Source: Setoptus koraiensis
Lineage: Eukaryota; Arthropoda
Direction of reading: 5' to 3'
DNA length: 64,000 nucleotides
NCBI GenBank assembly: GCA_048013815.1
Contig: CM106586.1
Location: 16,182,001-16,246,000 of the forward strand
In this document: in pieces, positions 1 through 12,600 of the stretch
Layout: every line of letters begins with the position of its first letter
Position numbering within the stretch: position 1 is the stretch's first letter
Program-made: the position numbers and the translations under genes
Notes under the pieces: generated by a model
What the model was told of the DNA's origin: nothing
The model's input: only the letters and a program-made list of their open reading frames with translations
Database searches by the model: none

Positions 1-938
1 CATTACTGGCGGCTCTCAAGGAGGTCAAGTTGGTTAGCTTCTGTTGAAGTTGCCTCAATCAACTCTCTTATGTCTTAATAGACAACAATATTATTATTCT
101 TATTATTATTATTGTCATTATTATTATTATCAAAAATATAAATATACCGATTCGCACCGCCAAGCGGACAAAGCATGAAGCTGAATTGGATAAAATTTTT
201 GTCTAGATCCTGTAGGTGTTATCATAGAGAGGCGCGCACGCACACACAGCTACAAAGTTAGATGCTGCACTGCAGTAGCTTCAATGCAGTAGCAGAGGCA
301 GTAGCAGCAGCTTCTCTGGAGTTGTTCGCACATATTTGTATTCACTCAGGCTTTACCAGTGCAAACCAACTACTGTTCTAATGCGCAACGATTGTGCACA
401 CAACACACACACACATCAGTGCAAAAAGAATTTATATACGTTCGTCTCAATTTCAAAGCACGCAGGCAACAATAACAAAAACGAAAAAATTTGGCCCATT
501 ACACACATTTCACAGACAGATAGATAGGATATATTATTAACAATAACAATATCTTTGCAATTGTTGTTACATCAATTATACATTATTTATTCGGATCAAG
601 TATTCCCAATGAACAACAATTACTGATAACTTACAGCTGAACAATATTATCCAAAAGAGCGTTTCTCTGGCACGTAAAAAACGTTATCGTTGTTGTTTTC
701 TTCAAACATTTGGCTGCAACCAACAACAAAGCAAGCAACACTATTGCTATTTATAATGATACATCAGAACAACAAACAACTCTCTTTTATGGATTGTAGA
801 GAAAATCATTCGCATAATACAGTTGGTTACTAGTCAATCAATGCACTGATCAACAACAATATCGTCAACAATACCACCAAACACAACAACGTTCTCTAGT
901 AACCTCTTAATTAATACATAATTCATCACCGAATCAAA
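1..938. other. 5' flank of the SYAP1 gene, non-coding
   Basis: AT-rich sequence without a convincing coding exon. It holds a TTATTATT-type microsatellite around 88-131 and short CA-rich runs around 238-246 and 400-414. The 5' UTR and promoter of the SYAP1-like gene must lie here, but no clear TATA box or initiator could be chosen. Confidence 0.5.
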
Positions 939-2573
939 ATGAATTTTTTCAATAATGTCGTCAAATCGTCTAATGCCATGATAAAGGAGAGACTGAACGA
1001 CCCTTTTGGCAAACAAAAAGCACAAGACGACCAACAGGAAGATACACCCAACGTAAACAATCAGGAACATGGAAGTCAGGCAACAACGTGTAAGTAGACC
1101 AGATATTATCTGTGACCACAACTATACACTCTCACAATTTATTCACTTTATCTTTTATTCTCATTTCTTGATGACTCAACAACATCGTCTCGACAACTTC
1201 AAAATATTCCATTTCAGCCAACGCGTCAGACACTATCACCGCCAACACTAAAAAGCTATCAGCAACCAATGATTCGAACCTCGATGATATGATCGGCGAC
1301 AATAACAAACAAAACTCACAATTTGCGGCTATTGCCGCTGATGCTGAGGCCGTGACACAAAAGGCCGTCGAATCAGCTAAAACATTTGGTAATTTTTTAT
1401 TCTCTATGGCCAACAAAGCTGGCCAAACTGTTAGTCAGACAGCTAAGCAAGTAAAACAAGTGGTTGAATCTAGTAGTATGTTAGCAGACTTCTCAAATGA
1501 GCAACAGGAATTTATTAAAGAACATGGTGGTAATATTCAACCAGGAGAGTTGCCTTGGGCTTCATGCGGTAGTGAGGAAGCATGCAATAGTGTCAAGGAG
1601 CAAGTATTATCATTGTCACAAGATAAACGAAATTTTGTTCGTAGTCCACCCGCTGGCGTAGATTTCCAATTCGAAGCAACATCTTGCTATCCAGTAGCTC
1701 TATCATTGCTTAGAGAAGATCCGAACCTTAACACAATGAGATTTGAAATTGTGCCGAAATTGTGAGTTTTTCTCTATACGAACTAGGTTCACATTCATTT
1801 TTTTTGCCCTCCAATATATGTTACTAATCCGTCAATAATTGTTACTTATTTGCACACTGAAAAATAGGGTCAACGAAGATACATTTTGGAGAAATTACTT
1901 TTACAGAGTCTCGCTCATCAAACAGTCAGTCCAGACCAAAAACCAAGAAGGATCTGAGAAACGAATTGGGTGGGCTTCAAGTCGCAGTTCTAGTGGAGAA
2001 GGGCCAGATGAATTCAACAACGATGGTAATCAAGCTGATGATGTGAGCCCTCAGCATTTTTCAAAACAGCAGAGCTTCAACACTCAAGAATATGAATCTT
2101 CTGAGTCCAGGAAGCTTGTAGCTGAAGCCGACGACCTCAAAAGCAAATTAAAGGAACTAAACATAGGATCTTTAGATGAAGCTAGTCTTAAGGATGGTTA
2201 GTTTGATCAATATTCTTTACTAAAGCCCTTGCCATCCGTTATTAGCTCTATTGCCTATTCTCTTACTACACATTTTACTAAACTCATAAAATGTCAATCA
2301 CACGTCATATCTTATTCAAAACTACCGTAGAACTAACATCTTTTAAAGCAGATAGTCTTGAGCTCTCAGATTTCGAGCTTCCCAATTTAAACCAAAATAA
2401 TCTAACTCATTTGTTTTTTGAATATAACACCCACAGATGATAAATGGGAAGAAGAACTTACGAGAGACCTTCAAGAATTTGAGGTGGTCTCGGGTGATGT
2501 GAGCGCTCTAGATGAGGATGCATTAGAAAAAGACATTCAAGAATTAGCCAGAATCAAGAGTTCAAGATCATAG
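939..2573 (+). CDS. Syap1: SYAP1/Sap47-like BSD-domain protein (4 exons)
   Basis: Synapse-associated protein family (SYAP1 in vertebrates, Sap47 in flies), cytoplasmic proteins linked to synaptic plasticity and Akt signalling. Exons 939-1089, 1218-1761, 1868-2196 and 2437-2573 join in frame (1161 nt, 386 aa); each intron is GT-AG, 100-240 bp. Seen: N-terminus MNFFNNVVKSSN, a helical stretch VTQKAVESAKTFGNFLFSMA typical of the family, then the BSD domain across the exon 2/3 junction (about residues 200-255) with the signature FW pair in NEDTFWRNYFYRVSL. The last exon encodes the conserved acidic segment KWEEELTRDLQEFEVV. The ATG was chosen because it starts a family-like N-terminus and is followed by a GTAAGT donor at 1090. 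A second acceptor before exon 4 may give another C-terminus (see findings). Family assignment is confident; function is by family. Confidence 0.88.
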
Positions 2574-3066
2574 AGTGTTGTTCTTTTTAGGAATGTTTTA
2601 GATATACCATCAGAATCTGATAAAACAATTGTGTTCTCGATTTAGAGTTTGTCAGATGCTTACTCTAAAACTTGTGAAATTGATGTAACACTCATTTATC
2701 TATACGCAAGAAAGAATTCAACTTAAGAAGGAATATCCATTTATTTTAGGACCTACAGTGATCCAACAGTCATGCAACCTGAATCAAGCTCTTAGATATC
2801 GAAGAGATTTCCCTAATGAAATAATCTCAATGAAACTCGACTTTGATTACGCATATTGATCACAATTGAATCTTAATCAAAATATTGAGATACTTATTGA
2901 TTCCTAACACTCTTACATTTGTGTAATATATAATATTTTATAGATGATGTAAACCAAAGTTATGATCGTTTGTTTTAAATTACAATCATATTTATCTTAG
3001 TTTATTGTTTAAACTTTCAATATGTAAACACCTCAAATATAAAAATAGCTTGTTAACCCTGAAGTG
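2574..3066. other. Short convergent intergenic region
   Basis: AT-rich sequence between two genes that converge: the 3' UTR of the SYAP1 gene on the plus strand and the 3' end of PSAT1 on the minus strand. No ORF of note and no clear AATAAA for the SYAP1 gene was found. Confidence 0.5.
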
Positions 3067-3072
3067 TTTATT
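3067..3072 (-). terminator. Polyadenylation signal AATAAA overlapping the PSAT1 stop codon
   Basis: On the minus strand the TAA stop at 3071-3073 shares two bases with an AATAAA hexamer. A second in-frame TAA follows directly. The 3' UTR would be very short if this hexamer is used. Confidence 0.6.
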
Positions 3073-4259
3073 AAAGGGATGGTTCATATTTCTCTCTAAA
3101 GTAATCCATGAAATTCTTCAAACATTTGACGTCATCCAGAGTTACTCCATGATAGATCGATGCCCTCAATCCACCTACCAGCCGATGACCTTTGAGTTCG
3201 TACAAGTGATGTTCCTCTGCTTCGGATAGAAACCTCTTCTCTAGTTCTACATTCTTTTCAGCTGTTTTAAATTTTGAGATGCGAAACACTACATTCATAC
3301 GGCTTCTCCACTCTTTTCCTTTTGTGGCCGGCCAACTATAAAATCCCTGCGAACCATCAATAGTTTTATAGAGGAGGTCAGCCTTTTCGCGACTCAATTT
3401 ATCCATGGCTGACAAACCTCCTTGCTTCTCTATCCACTTAAAACAAAGTCCGGCTAAGTAAATTCTGTAATTCAACAAAGAGAATCGATTAGTAAGATGA
3501 TTGGTGATGAAAACATTAGTCTAGTTTGGTCCGAGACAGACAAACTTACGGGTACACTGGTGGCGTATTGTAATTGGACCTATTTTTTTTCATCACATTC
3601 CAATCTTGCACGGAGGGACATACTTTCATGGCCTTACCGATAAGGTCATTTCTAGCAATCACTATGGCCAAACCGGCCATACCGAAGTTCTTTTGGGCCG
3701 AGGCCACGATAACCCCGTATTTGCTAACATCAACTGGCCGAGACAGAAAGTTGGACGTCATGTCGCAAACTAAAGGCACGGAATCTGTTGTTTGCGGAAT
3801 CGTATGGAACTCTATTCCCTGGATCGTTTCGTTGTCACAAAAATAACGATATTTTAGGGACTCAGGTGATGATTTATCTTCAGGTTTGACCAGCACGACT
3901 TGCATATACTTTTCGGCCTCTTTGGCCGCTTTTTCAGACCAATTGCCAGTAGTGATGTATCCAGCTTTATATTCATTCAATTGATCGCAAAGATTCATGG
4001 GAATGGATGCAAATTGTGTTTGCGCACCACCATGCATAAAAAGAACAGAGTAGTCATCGGGTATATTCATCAAAGATCTTAAATCTTTCTCTGCTGCAGT
4101 AAGAATCTTGTCGAAAGTTGACGATCGATGGGACAATTCCAAAACGCTTATACCTGTCCCTTTAAAATCTTTAAATTCATTGTATGCTTCATCAATTACT
4201 TCCTGAGGTATCTTAGCTGGACCAGCTGTGAAATATATTTTTTTTTCATTGGAAAACAT
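3071..4259 (-). CDS. PSAT1: Phosphoserine aminotransferase (2 exons)
   Basis: PLP-dependent enzyme (class V aminotransferase fold) that converts 3-phosphohydroxypyruvate and glutamate to phosphoserine and 2-oxoglutarate, the second step of serine synthesis in the cytosol. Exons on the minus strand 4259-3550 and 3464-3071, GT-AG intron of 85 bp, joined in frame to 367 aa, the usual family length. Seen: N-terminal YFTAGPAKIPQEV, the phosphate/substrate region SHRSSTFDKI, GGAQTQFASIP, and the PLP lysine in ASAQKNFGMAGLA. The C-terminal exon has GGLRASIYHG, matching the conserved end of the family. The ATG at 4259 (MFSNEKKIYF) was preferred; upstream in-frame codons have no ATG. The gene converges with the SYAP1 gene. 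All expected catalytic motifs are present. Confidence 0.95.
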
Positions 4260-4702
4260 GGCGCTTCGGTTGTATCTATCTTTATTACACAACGATTGAA
4301 TCTACGTAAATCAAGTTAATGTGATTGAATTTCCTATCTTTTTTAGTGTTAGTGTGAGTCTCGACATGAATGTCTAAATTCTGGTAAGCATTTCACCTTT
4401 TCAAACGATATATGTCCAGATGATAAGGGAATAATAAACAAACAATGAATACGGAAGAGTGATAAAATATTACTCACATGTTTGCCTTAGCGACAGCAAA
4501 CACAACAAAAACAAAGATAAAATAAAGTGGATTGGTAAGAGGTGATCACGTGAATAGTCTTTAATTGTAATCTGATCAGCGATAAGTTATAGACATACGT
4601 GTATGTTACGTATGAAATTTATTGTTGAAATATCAATATATTACATCGGGATAGATAATGCAACCGATACTGCTGTTGGCTTTTAATTTAGTCTTCGTTG
4701 TA
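4260..4702. other. Intergenic: PSAT1 promoter side and 3' end of the BTB gene
   Basis: About 440 bp between two minus-strand genes. It should hold the promoter and 5' UTR of PSAT1 and the 3' UTR of the BTB-zinc-finger gene, which has a minus-strand AATAAA at 4618-4623, about 80 bp past its stop. No coding exon is visible. Confidence 0.5.
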
Positions 4703-5848
4703 TTAAGCTTGGACAAACATATTGTGAACGGTTTTCATGTGGATATGTGATTCGGTTTTACGAATTGGCAATCTACACTCTTTCAAAGGGCACAGAATAT
4801 ATAGTTTGTGTTTCTTTTTCATGTGCTCCATTAGGGAAGTTGCGTCATCGAATCTGAATGAACAAACATAGCAGAACTTTTGTTTCGACGCTATTCTTAT
4901 GGTTCCACTGCTTCTAGTTCTCCTGATAGTATTCTCGATGAGAGCCTTATGATGAGATCTTGTAGAGATGTGTTTACTACCCTCAAACATTTTCGTCTTA
5001 TTGATACAGGTTTTTTTGCTATCAGTCTGAACAATATGTTTGACTTTGTTTTCCTTAGTGTCGTGTTCATGGGTCATGGTATCATTAGAATTGATCTGCT
5101 TAGAATTGTCTTGATAGATGTCCATTTGCAAGATTTCTTTTTTAATTTGTTTGACATCCTGTTTAACCACTGGTACTGTAACTACGACGTTGTCTGTTCT
5201 CTTAGGAGTTGTCTTGTATATAGTTGTTGAGGCATTTGTTCTGGTGTGCGCGACTAAATTAAGTGGTTCATTGTGAGTAATGCGTGCCGGTGGACTTGGC
5301 GAAGGAGTGATTAGGCATGATGGGGTCACATTTAAGTCTAAATTTTGAGTGTCAGTTGAAGTAGTAGTTGTGATATTATTAGTGATTGCCTCGGGCTGGG
5401 TCTGGCTTGCCGCTCGAACACTAGAGGGGTCTATATTTTCTATTGTGATTCCAAGTTCAAAAGTTGAACATGTTCGAAAGAAGCTAGCCAGACAATCGAT
5501 GTCGACGTGGACTTGGCCATAGTATAAATACTCTAGTATTGCTATGACGTGGGAATGAGGAAATTGATCGAGATTGATGTGAATGTATTCTTCGACCTTT
5601 TTTGGATTCTTTTTCGGTTTATTCTTCTTGCGGCACAATTGAAAATGGATTTGTTCAGCGAGATAGAGACTGTATTGTAGCTTGCAACTGTGAGCGTACA
5701 TTTTATTGCCCTTGCACATAATAATAGTGTCGAATGGCTCTTGGTTGTTGCATATGAATTCAGTGAGTAATTTATCATCTATGGACAGATTTAGATTGCG
5801 GCAGCGCGAGTGAACGTACGATTGTGTTGAGCTGGGTATGAGCGACAT
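4703..5848 (-). CDS. BTB/POZ domain protein with two C-terminal C2H2 zinc fingers
   Basis: Probable nuclear regulator of the BTB-zinc-finger class: the BTB part dimerises or recruits partners, the fingers may bind DNA. Single exon, 381 aa from the ATG at 5848 (MSLIPSSTQSYV); more upstream codons are open but lack an ATG. Seen: a BTB domain in the first third, with PFDTIIMCKGNKMYAHSCKL and ILEYLYYGQVHVDIDCLASF; a central Thr/Asn/Ser-rich linker with likely disorder; and at the end two zinc-finger motifs, C-x2-C-x12-H-x4-H starting CYVC and a degenerate C-x4-C-x11-H-x4-H. Only two fingers is few for sequence-specific binding, and I cannot name an orthologue. A TATA box lies about 195 bp upstream. 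The family call is firm; targets are unknown. Confidence 0.85.
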   Translation of the reverse strand: MSLIPSSTQSYVHSRCRNLNLSIDDKLLTEFICNNQEPFDTIIMCKGNKMYAHSCKLQYSLYLAEQIHFQLCRKKNKPKKNPKKVEEYIHINLDQFPHSHVIAILEYLYYGQVHVDIDCLASFFRTCSTFELGITIENIDPSSVRAASQTQPEAITNNITTTTSTDTQNLDLNVTPSCLITPSPSPPARITHNEPLNLVAHTRTNASTTIYKTTPKRTDNVVVTVPVVKQDVKQIKKEILQMDIYQDNSKQINSNDTMTHEHDTKENKVKHIVQTDSKKTCINKTKMFEGSKHISTRSHHKALIENTIRRTRSSGTIRIASKQKFCYVCSFRFDDATSLMEHMKKKHKLYILCPLKECRLPIRKTESHIHMKTVHNMFVQA

Positions 5849-6039
5849 GGTGTGACGATGAATTTGATGATATTCAAATGAGGTGAACCTGTGAGAATAA
5901 TTGTCCTGGGTAGATGGTTCGAATGTGCGTGTTGGATTGAAATGTAAATGACAATTTGCGATTGGCAATTATGTTAAATTAGCTGACCGGCCGATGACGA
6001 GCGCGGACGAAATGAGCGGCAATTAGCGAGTGCAGCAGC

Positions 6040-6046
6040 TTTTATA
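6040..6046 (-). promoter_or_regulatory. Putative TATA box of the BTB-zinc-finger gene
   Basis: On the minus strand TATAAAA, preceded by CGATCGA, lies about 192 bp upstream of the BTB gene ATG. Transcription would start near 6010-6015, leaving a 5' UTR of about 165 nt. Inference from sequence only. Confidence 0.45.
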
Positions 6047-6619
6047 TCGATCGAATATCGTTGGTCGAATGAACCCAGCATCGAATCTCAGCACCGAATT
6101 TTGGCATCGAATCTTGGTGAATCACCCTCTGCCCGCGATAAGCAGGGGTGCACACAAAGGGGCAGTGGCAACAGTGTGCCTAAAAAGCGAACTGCGTGAA
6201 AAAAGTTCGATCTTTGTGCCAGGTTGTGCACGCGGACAGTGCGTAAGTCTGCGTGGCGCCACGCACATGGCTGACTGTCGGCATTCCGCTAATCCGGTCT
6301 GTCGTCTCGACACAATCGCATTGTTGTGCACTCGGTGCGCGTGCGGTTACGGCGCACCAGTTCAACTCCTTTGTTTGGCTGTTTGTGGCCAGACGCATCA
6401 CAAGTTGTGATTCACCACAGTTCTCTTACCCCATTACTCATCGTCGAACTTTTGCACCAACAACAACGCGTTGGCGCAACAGTCCGACTGTTACAGCCGC
6501 TTCATTGGCGCGCCAGCGACCGCTGCGCCTCTGGCGTCTCTCTCTCTCGAACTCAGAGGTATCGGCAGATTTGCACCCAGTAAAGTGTGACACTTTTTCT
6601 CTCTTATTATCTCTTATTA

Positions 6620-6625
6620 TTTATT
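6620..6625 (-). terminator. Polyadenylation signal of fatty acid synthase
   Basis: AATAAA on the minus strand, 27 nt after the TAA stop at 6653-6655, in a TTATTATT-rich stretch. Confidence 0.5.
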
Positions 6626-6652
6626 ATTATTGATTATTATTCGCGGTTATTC

Positions 6653-9600
6653 TTACAAAACCATTTTGTCATTTATGATCTTACAAATGTAAGCTACGTT
6701 GTTATCTATAAAACTCTCGTGATTTCCCTCCAGTATGTGCAGGTCCACCTTTCCGTTGATAACCTGGCGAAGGAATTTATATTATCATATAATTATATTA
6801 TTATATTATTATCGTTATTAACCTTAGCAAATTATACGCAGCACAGTAAGCGCACTTACCTTCGACAGAGAATAATCGTCCTCCGAAGATTTTTTCTCAT
6901 TTCCGTCATTTGCATCCAAATAATTCTGTCTAGCTCTAATTAGAGTGACATCGCCCATCAGGCAATGTTTTGTGCGGTAATTTGAGATGATCTCGTACCG
7001 GCGACAAAACGCTTCTACGGCATGCGCCAGGTCGACCTGTCTCGTTAGATCTGTTATATTCAGTAATTGTGTCAGTGTGTCGCATGCATATTTTAATTTA
7101 GCTTCCGTGTTGGACTCGATGGATATTAATTTTTCTCTAATGGACAAATGATCCACGTTGAGGTGCTTTGTATGATGCACTATGAACAGTAGAAGTATTT
7201 CATTAACTTTTTCGCTGAATGTAAGAGGCTTGTTGCGCGTTAGATTGGCCATGAATTGTGAGCCCAATTCAATCTGGCCTGGTGACCCGTCCAACAGTAT
7301 GAGACAACCCGGTGTTAGATTGACTTTAGATGCGTTATTCTGAATGAATGTTAGTATCTCGAACGCTATTGTCGCACCAAACGAATATCCGACAAGGTCA
7401 ACAATTCGCAGCCCGTTATCGGACTGTTGGGGACCGTTGTGCCAATTGAGTGTCTCTAGAATATCTACATAGGCCCTTGCTGCCTCGTGAGCGGTTGTCG
7501 TTTTGCCCAACTGTTTGGTCCAGTTGAGTCCTATACAGGGCCTGGCGATTTGCTCGCTGATTAATCTCATACGTTTAAATTCGCCGTGTATGGGTGGTAT
7601 GAAAAATATGGGCCTAGATTGAGTTGCCGACAAACAATGTTGGTTCAGATTGACAGAGTCGGCTTTTGGAAGCTGAAGTTGGGGCCTAAAGCCGGCGATA
7701 AAGTCCTTGTTTAATCTTGCTGTCGTTATCTGACTCAAATCAATTTTGGCCTGACTAGCGCCTTGCTGGCCACTTGCCGCATTACTATCGTCTGTACTGG
7801 CTGTACAAGTCTGGTTTGTGTTTTGTTTTGCCTGGACATGTCCGCCCTCGCCAATTTCTCTTATTTTTGCAATTGTCAAAGCTCTTATCTCTTGTACATT
7901 GAGCGTCAGCTCATATTCACGCTCAATGTATTGTCTGATCTCTACTGCCATGAGCGAGTCAAGACCGAGCTCGCCCAAATTGGCCTGTTCGCTCACCTTG
8001 CTGGCATCTTTGATACCGAGAACGTGCAATACGGCAGCCACTAGGTCTCCTTTGGCCGTCTCGTGGCCCCTCTGATCTATTTGCACAATGCTGGAGCAAA
8101 CGGCAAAAGGCGAACACAACAAATTGGCCAATGTGGCAAAACAAGAGGACATTCTTTGCGGAATAGTGCCACCAATGACAATGTCGTTGCCGCCCAGATT
8201 CTCATACGCAACACCAACGTCGCCAATGGCGCCCCATTGGATGGCCAGACCGTGTAAATTGTGTTTGCGTCTATTTTCGCATATGCGTTCCATAATTGAA
8301 TTGGCGTAGCCATAATTAGACTGGCCCGCGTTGCCCTTGCCGCACGACACAGAGGAAAAGGTGACAAAAAGCGACATGTCGGGCGCCTCTTGACGGCTAA
8401 TGTCGTCCAACAGTATGCAAGCGTCCGCTTTTGGTTGGCAAACAAGCTCAAAATGTTCACTTGTCATGTTCTCTAGCAGACTGTCCTTGAGCACCATGGC
8501 CAGGTGAAACAATCCGCCAATTTTGTTGACGGGCGACAATTGCTTGGCCAATTGGAATATCTTTTGCACGCCCTGGCGTGTCGTTCCGTCCGCCACTGTG
8601 CCATCGACAACAACATACTGACACGCCAAGTTGCGCCTCAGTCTCTCCAACACAACCCGCTGGTAGCCCGTAGTGAATCCCTTACGGGACGTGACAACCA
8701 GATACCTGGCGCCCATGGCAGCCAGCCACTTGATGAGCTCCAGACCGAAGCCGCCCAGGCCGCCCGTTATTATGTACGCCTTAGTGGGGTCCAGCATGAA
8801 TCTTGGTATGACCGGCATCAGCTGTTGCTGTGGCTGCGATTGGGCTGGAGGCCGCAACTGTTGCTCTGGCTCGATTTCTATCAGCACCTTGCCAATGTGC
8901 TTGCCGGTGGCCATATATCTGAACGCCTTCTCTAGTTCGTGCTTGGCGAACAGGGTATTTTTGATGGGCTTGATGTAGCCCTGTCGCATGCCATCCGTGA
9001 GGGTCGTCAGCACGCTGTTGAGTTGCTTGCTGAACGCGCCGGTCACCTTGTCCGTCTCGAACAACATATCTAACACTATTCCGTGGAACGACTTGTTGAC
9101 GTCCAATTTGAGCAATTCTAAACTGTTGTTCATGGCTAAATCGTATTTGCCTATCTCCAAGAAGCGTCCGTTTTCCGCGAGACATCTCACACTGGCTTGC
9201 AGCTTGTCGTCGGCCAACGAATTTAGCACCAGATCCACACCGCGCCCATTGGTGGCCCTCATAATGTGGCCCTCGAACGAGCAATCGCGCGAACTGAAAA
9301 TGTGATCAGGTTTCACAAATCCGTTGAATTCGTCCAACAAAAATTGACGCTTCTCATCGCTGCCCACAGTTGTGAACACCTCTAGCTTGTGGTGCATGGC
9401 CAGCCGGATTGCGGCCTGACCTACGCCGCCCGAGCCGGCGTGAATCAAAATCGACTCGCCAGATTGTATTTTTCCGCGATTTATCAGTGCCATTATGGCA
9501 GTGGCATACACAACAGGTATTGTGGCGGCCTCGCGCAAGCTCATCTCGTCGGGTATCTCAAACTTGATGGCACTCCTATCCGGACAGATGACTTGCGTTG

Positions 9601-12600
9601 CAATTCCGCGACCAAAAACCATGCCCGCCACACGCTTATTCTGGTGCAAATCAATACCGGCAAATTCCAGGCCCAACAAACAGTCGTTTAGAGCCAGTTT
9701 GGGCGGCAGAGCGTCCAGGGGCAAGCGGCCCGTGGCCAGCATGACGTCGCGAAAATTCAAGGCCGAATAGTGAACCTTGACAAGTTGTTTGCGTTCCGTT
9801 TCGCTCAAATAAGCAAACGGTGCCTCGTACCAACGGAAGCTCGACAAGTCGCCCCTAATGGACACGTTTGCGTAAGCTTGCGCCGATTCAATTCTGTGGT
9901 GCGATCTGTCAAATGTGGCGCCAGTTGCTTCCGTATCCGTTGGCGTTGCATTTTCAGCTGTATCGAAATAGTCTGTAAGTGTTATGTGGCGCCACGATCC
10001 CCAATTTCCGTTTGAGTTTATGCAATTCCAGATCATGTTCCTCTTGAGAGCTGTGGCAAAATTTTCGCTCATTCTGATGTCCTGCAAACTCACCTCGGAC
10101 TCGTGCCTCTCTCTGAATGTGTGCATGTCATAGAAGCAGCGCAAGTTTTTGCTGCCAAGCTCGCGCCTCAGACACTGAATCATACCCACAAGCCCGTTGA
10201 CGGGATTGTCCTTGGTGGCCACCGCGCACAGCCACACCGTTCTGTCCGCCTTCTTGTCCACCTTTTTCCCGGAAGTGGTTTCATGTGTTTCAATTGGGTT
10301 GTTTGACGACGCGTCGGCGCTGTCCAGCGGGGCCCCGCTCGCTTGTTCGCTGCTCGTGTCACCGCTCTCTGGCTTGAATTCGTTCTTCAGCTCGCGCAAC
10401 CAACTTGCGTAATCTTGGTGCCTGACGTGTATCATTTTGATGTTGTCACTCTCGTCTGGTTGTTGTGGTTGCTGCTGTTGTTGCTGTTGCTGGTTGCTCT
10501 TGTGAACTTGAAACAGGAACACTGTGCAACCGGTGGTGTCCTGTCGCTTGGAGATCAGTGTCATATTGCACCTTTTGGCCTCTGTCACCAGCAGTTTAAT
10601 ACGAGCATCGCATGCCAATTGAATCTGATGAACTTCCTCAATGATTGCGTCATCAAACGACGACTTGTGCGACGTCGAGTGTGGATATCCGGTGCTCGCC
10701 GCATCATCCGGCTTATATTGCCTGGTAGCCATGATGAATCTCTCTGCCATGCTCAAGCTGTGACGCATCATAGCTATCAGAAAGCCGCCTTGTCTTACTA
10801 TTTGTGTCAATGTGCTCAATATGGGCCCCAAACCATTGGACTCTATCAGCATCATCGGAGCGTAGCAGCTACTGTCAAAATAGCAAATTGCGTCTAGCAG
10901 TCGATCTTCTTGCACTAGACTCAGCAGTGAGCATTTTGTATCGCTAGCGACATCTTTCAATGTGTGCGTTTTAACATCGCTCTGAAGCTGCAATTCTTTC
11001 GGATTTGGATGGGCCAATGTGAAGTCAAGCGCTACGTTTGGGGCCACCTCTTGAACGAGCTTCTTCAAATAACTATGCTGAATGTTTTGTCCGACGTTTA
11101 TCTCCATCAGGCGCAACTTGTTTGCCGAATGACAACTGTTCTCGATGATCATCTCAATGGTTGGCCGAATGAAACGTTCGCTAATGAGGCTCGATTTTAT
11201 AATGTCTGATCGGGCAAGTAAATTTTCATGCTCCTCACACGATGTCACAATGCTGGCGAGCAGCGCGTTCAGCCTGGTTTCTCTTCGCGTGTTGGTCGAC
11301 TTTGTCGCTACACTGCTCACATATGAGCTCCAAACGGAATCCAACAGAGATAGAAGTGCCCAGGGCTGGTTCTTCGCCAGTTCCTGCTTGACAAAATCCG
11401 CATCTATTGGCTGCGTTTTGCTTTTCTCATTCTCATTTTGTTGCTGCTGGCTGTTGCCGTCGCTACAATTATCCTGTTGGTTGGTGTTATCATTTTGCGA
11501 CTGAGATTGGTTCAATTGGCCCCGACGAATTTTCAGTTTTTCATTCATATACTGCTCTATTTGTTGTTTAGTTAACGGCCTGTATCCATTGACAAGATTC
11601 TTGAGCAATTTACTGTTGTTGGGCCCGCCGGCCTGTTTGCCATTTTGCCTTGCATGATCAATGAGCTTGATTAATTCATACACCACGTTGTTACAAATTC
11701 TGCAATAGTACTCCCTGGCTGCATTTCCGCTCAACTCAAAGTCCCTAACGGGCTCCTCGATATCGGGCATGAATTTGTAACTTTCCAACAGTGGCTTGTT
11801 CAATTCTCGTCTGGGCGCCGGGGTGGCTCTAATGCCGCGCATCTCTACACCGTCCGTAACAATTATGCCTGTCACCAAATCACAGAAAGTGTCAAATATG
11901 CACACTCTTTCCACTTCGTCATCGGCCTCTTTTTCATCCGATTTAGGGGCGATTTCTTTTTGAGTGTCCGAATCATCAGCTGATGAATTCATATGTCTGA
12001 GCATCATGTTCTTCATGGCCTCGCGCGCTTTGCCCGTGTCCAGTGTCTTGGACAATTTGTCCAACTTGACGCCGGCCCTGGTCAACTTTTCAAATATTTT
12101 ATCCGGATTGAAGCGCACATAATCGAAGCGAGTGGGCAAAAACAGTCCGCCCGTCGGAGCGTGTGTACAAATAGCCAAAAAGATTGATTGCAATATGTTG
12201 TCTGTCAGGGCCACCATTTCGCCATTGAATTTCACCTGTACGAAACGGCCGTCACTTGAGGCCGACTGAATACAACGGAACGTTTCGCCATAATCGTATC
12301 CATTGACTCTAAATGACTTATAAACATCGTCGTGACTCAGAGTTAACTTTAGATTTTCGCCACGTATTCTGTTCGCTATATCTTCATACAGCAAACCGTT
12401 TGGATTGACCTCTGGCGATTTTACACTGCCGTCCACCACAACACTGTCGCCCTCTTTAACCTCGAACTGGCCAGTGGTAACCTCGAGATTTATATACAAT
12501 CTTGTCAAGCTGCTGCCGCTGAGCATGACGGCCCGGTGTAGGCGAACATTGTGAAACTCAATGGGCACCAGTTTGTCTTCGGTGTTTTGGTAGCTGGCGT

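Larger units (their letters stand above)
5849..6652. other. Promoter region of the BTB gene and 3' flank of fatty acid synthase
   Basis: Non-coding stretch of 800 bp between two minus-strand genes. It is more GC-rich than its surroundings at 6130-6560. The BTB TATA box (6040-6046) and the fatty acid synthase polyadenylation signal (6620-6625) lie within it. ORFs on both strands here look like chance frames in GC-rich DNA. Confidence 0.5.

Noticed and set aside
3574-4319. Plus-strand ORFs across PSAT1
   Set aside because: Antisense shadows of the PSAT1 exons, whose catalytic motifs fix the coding strand.
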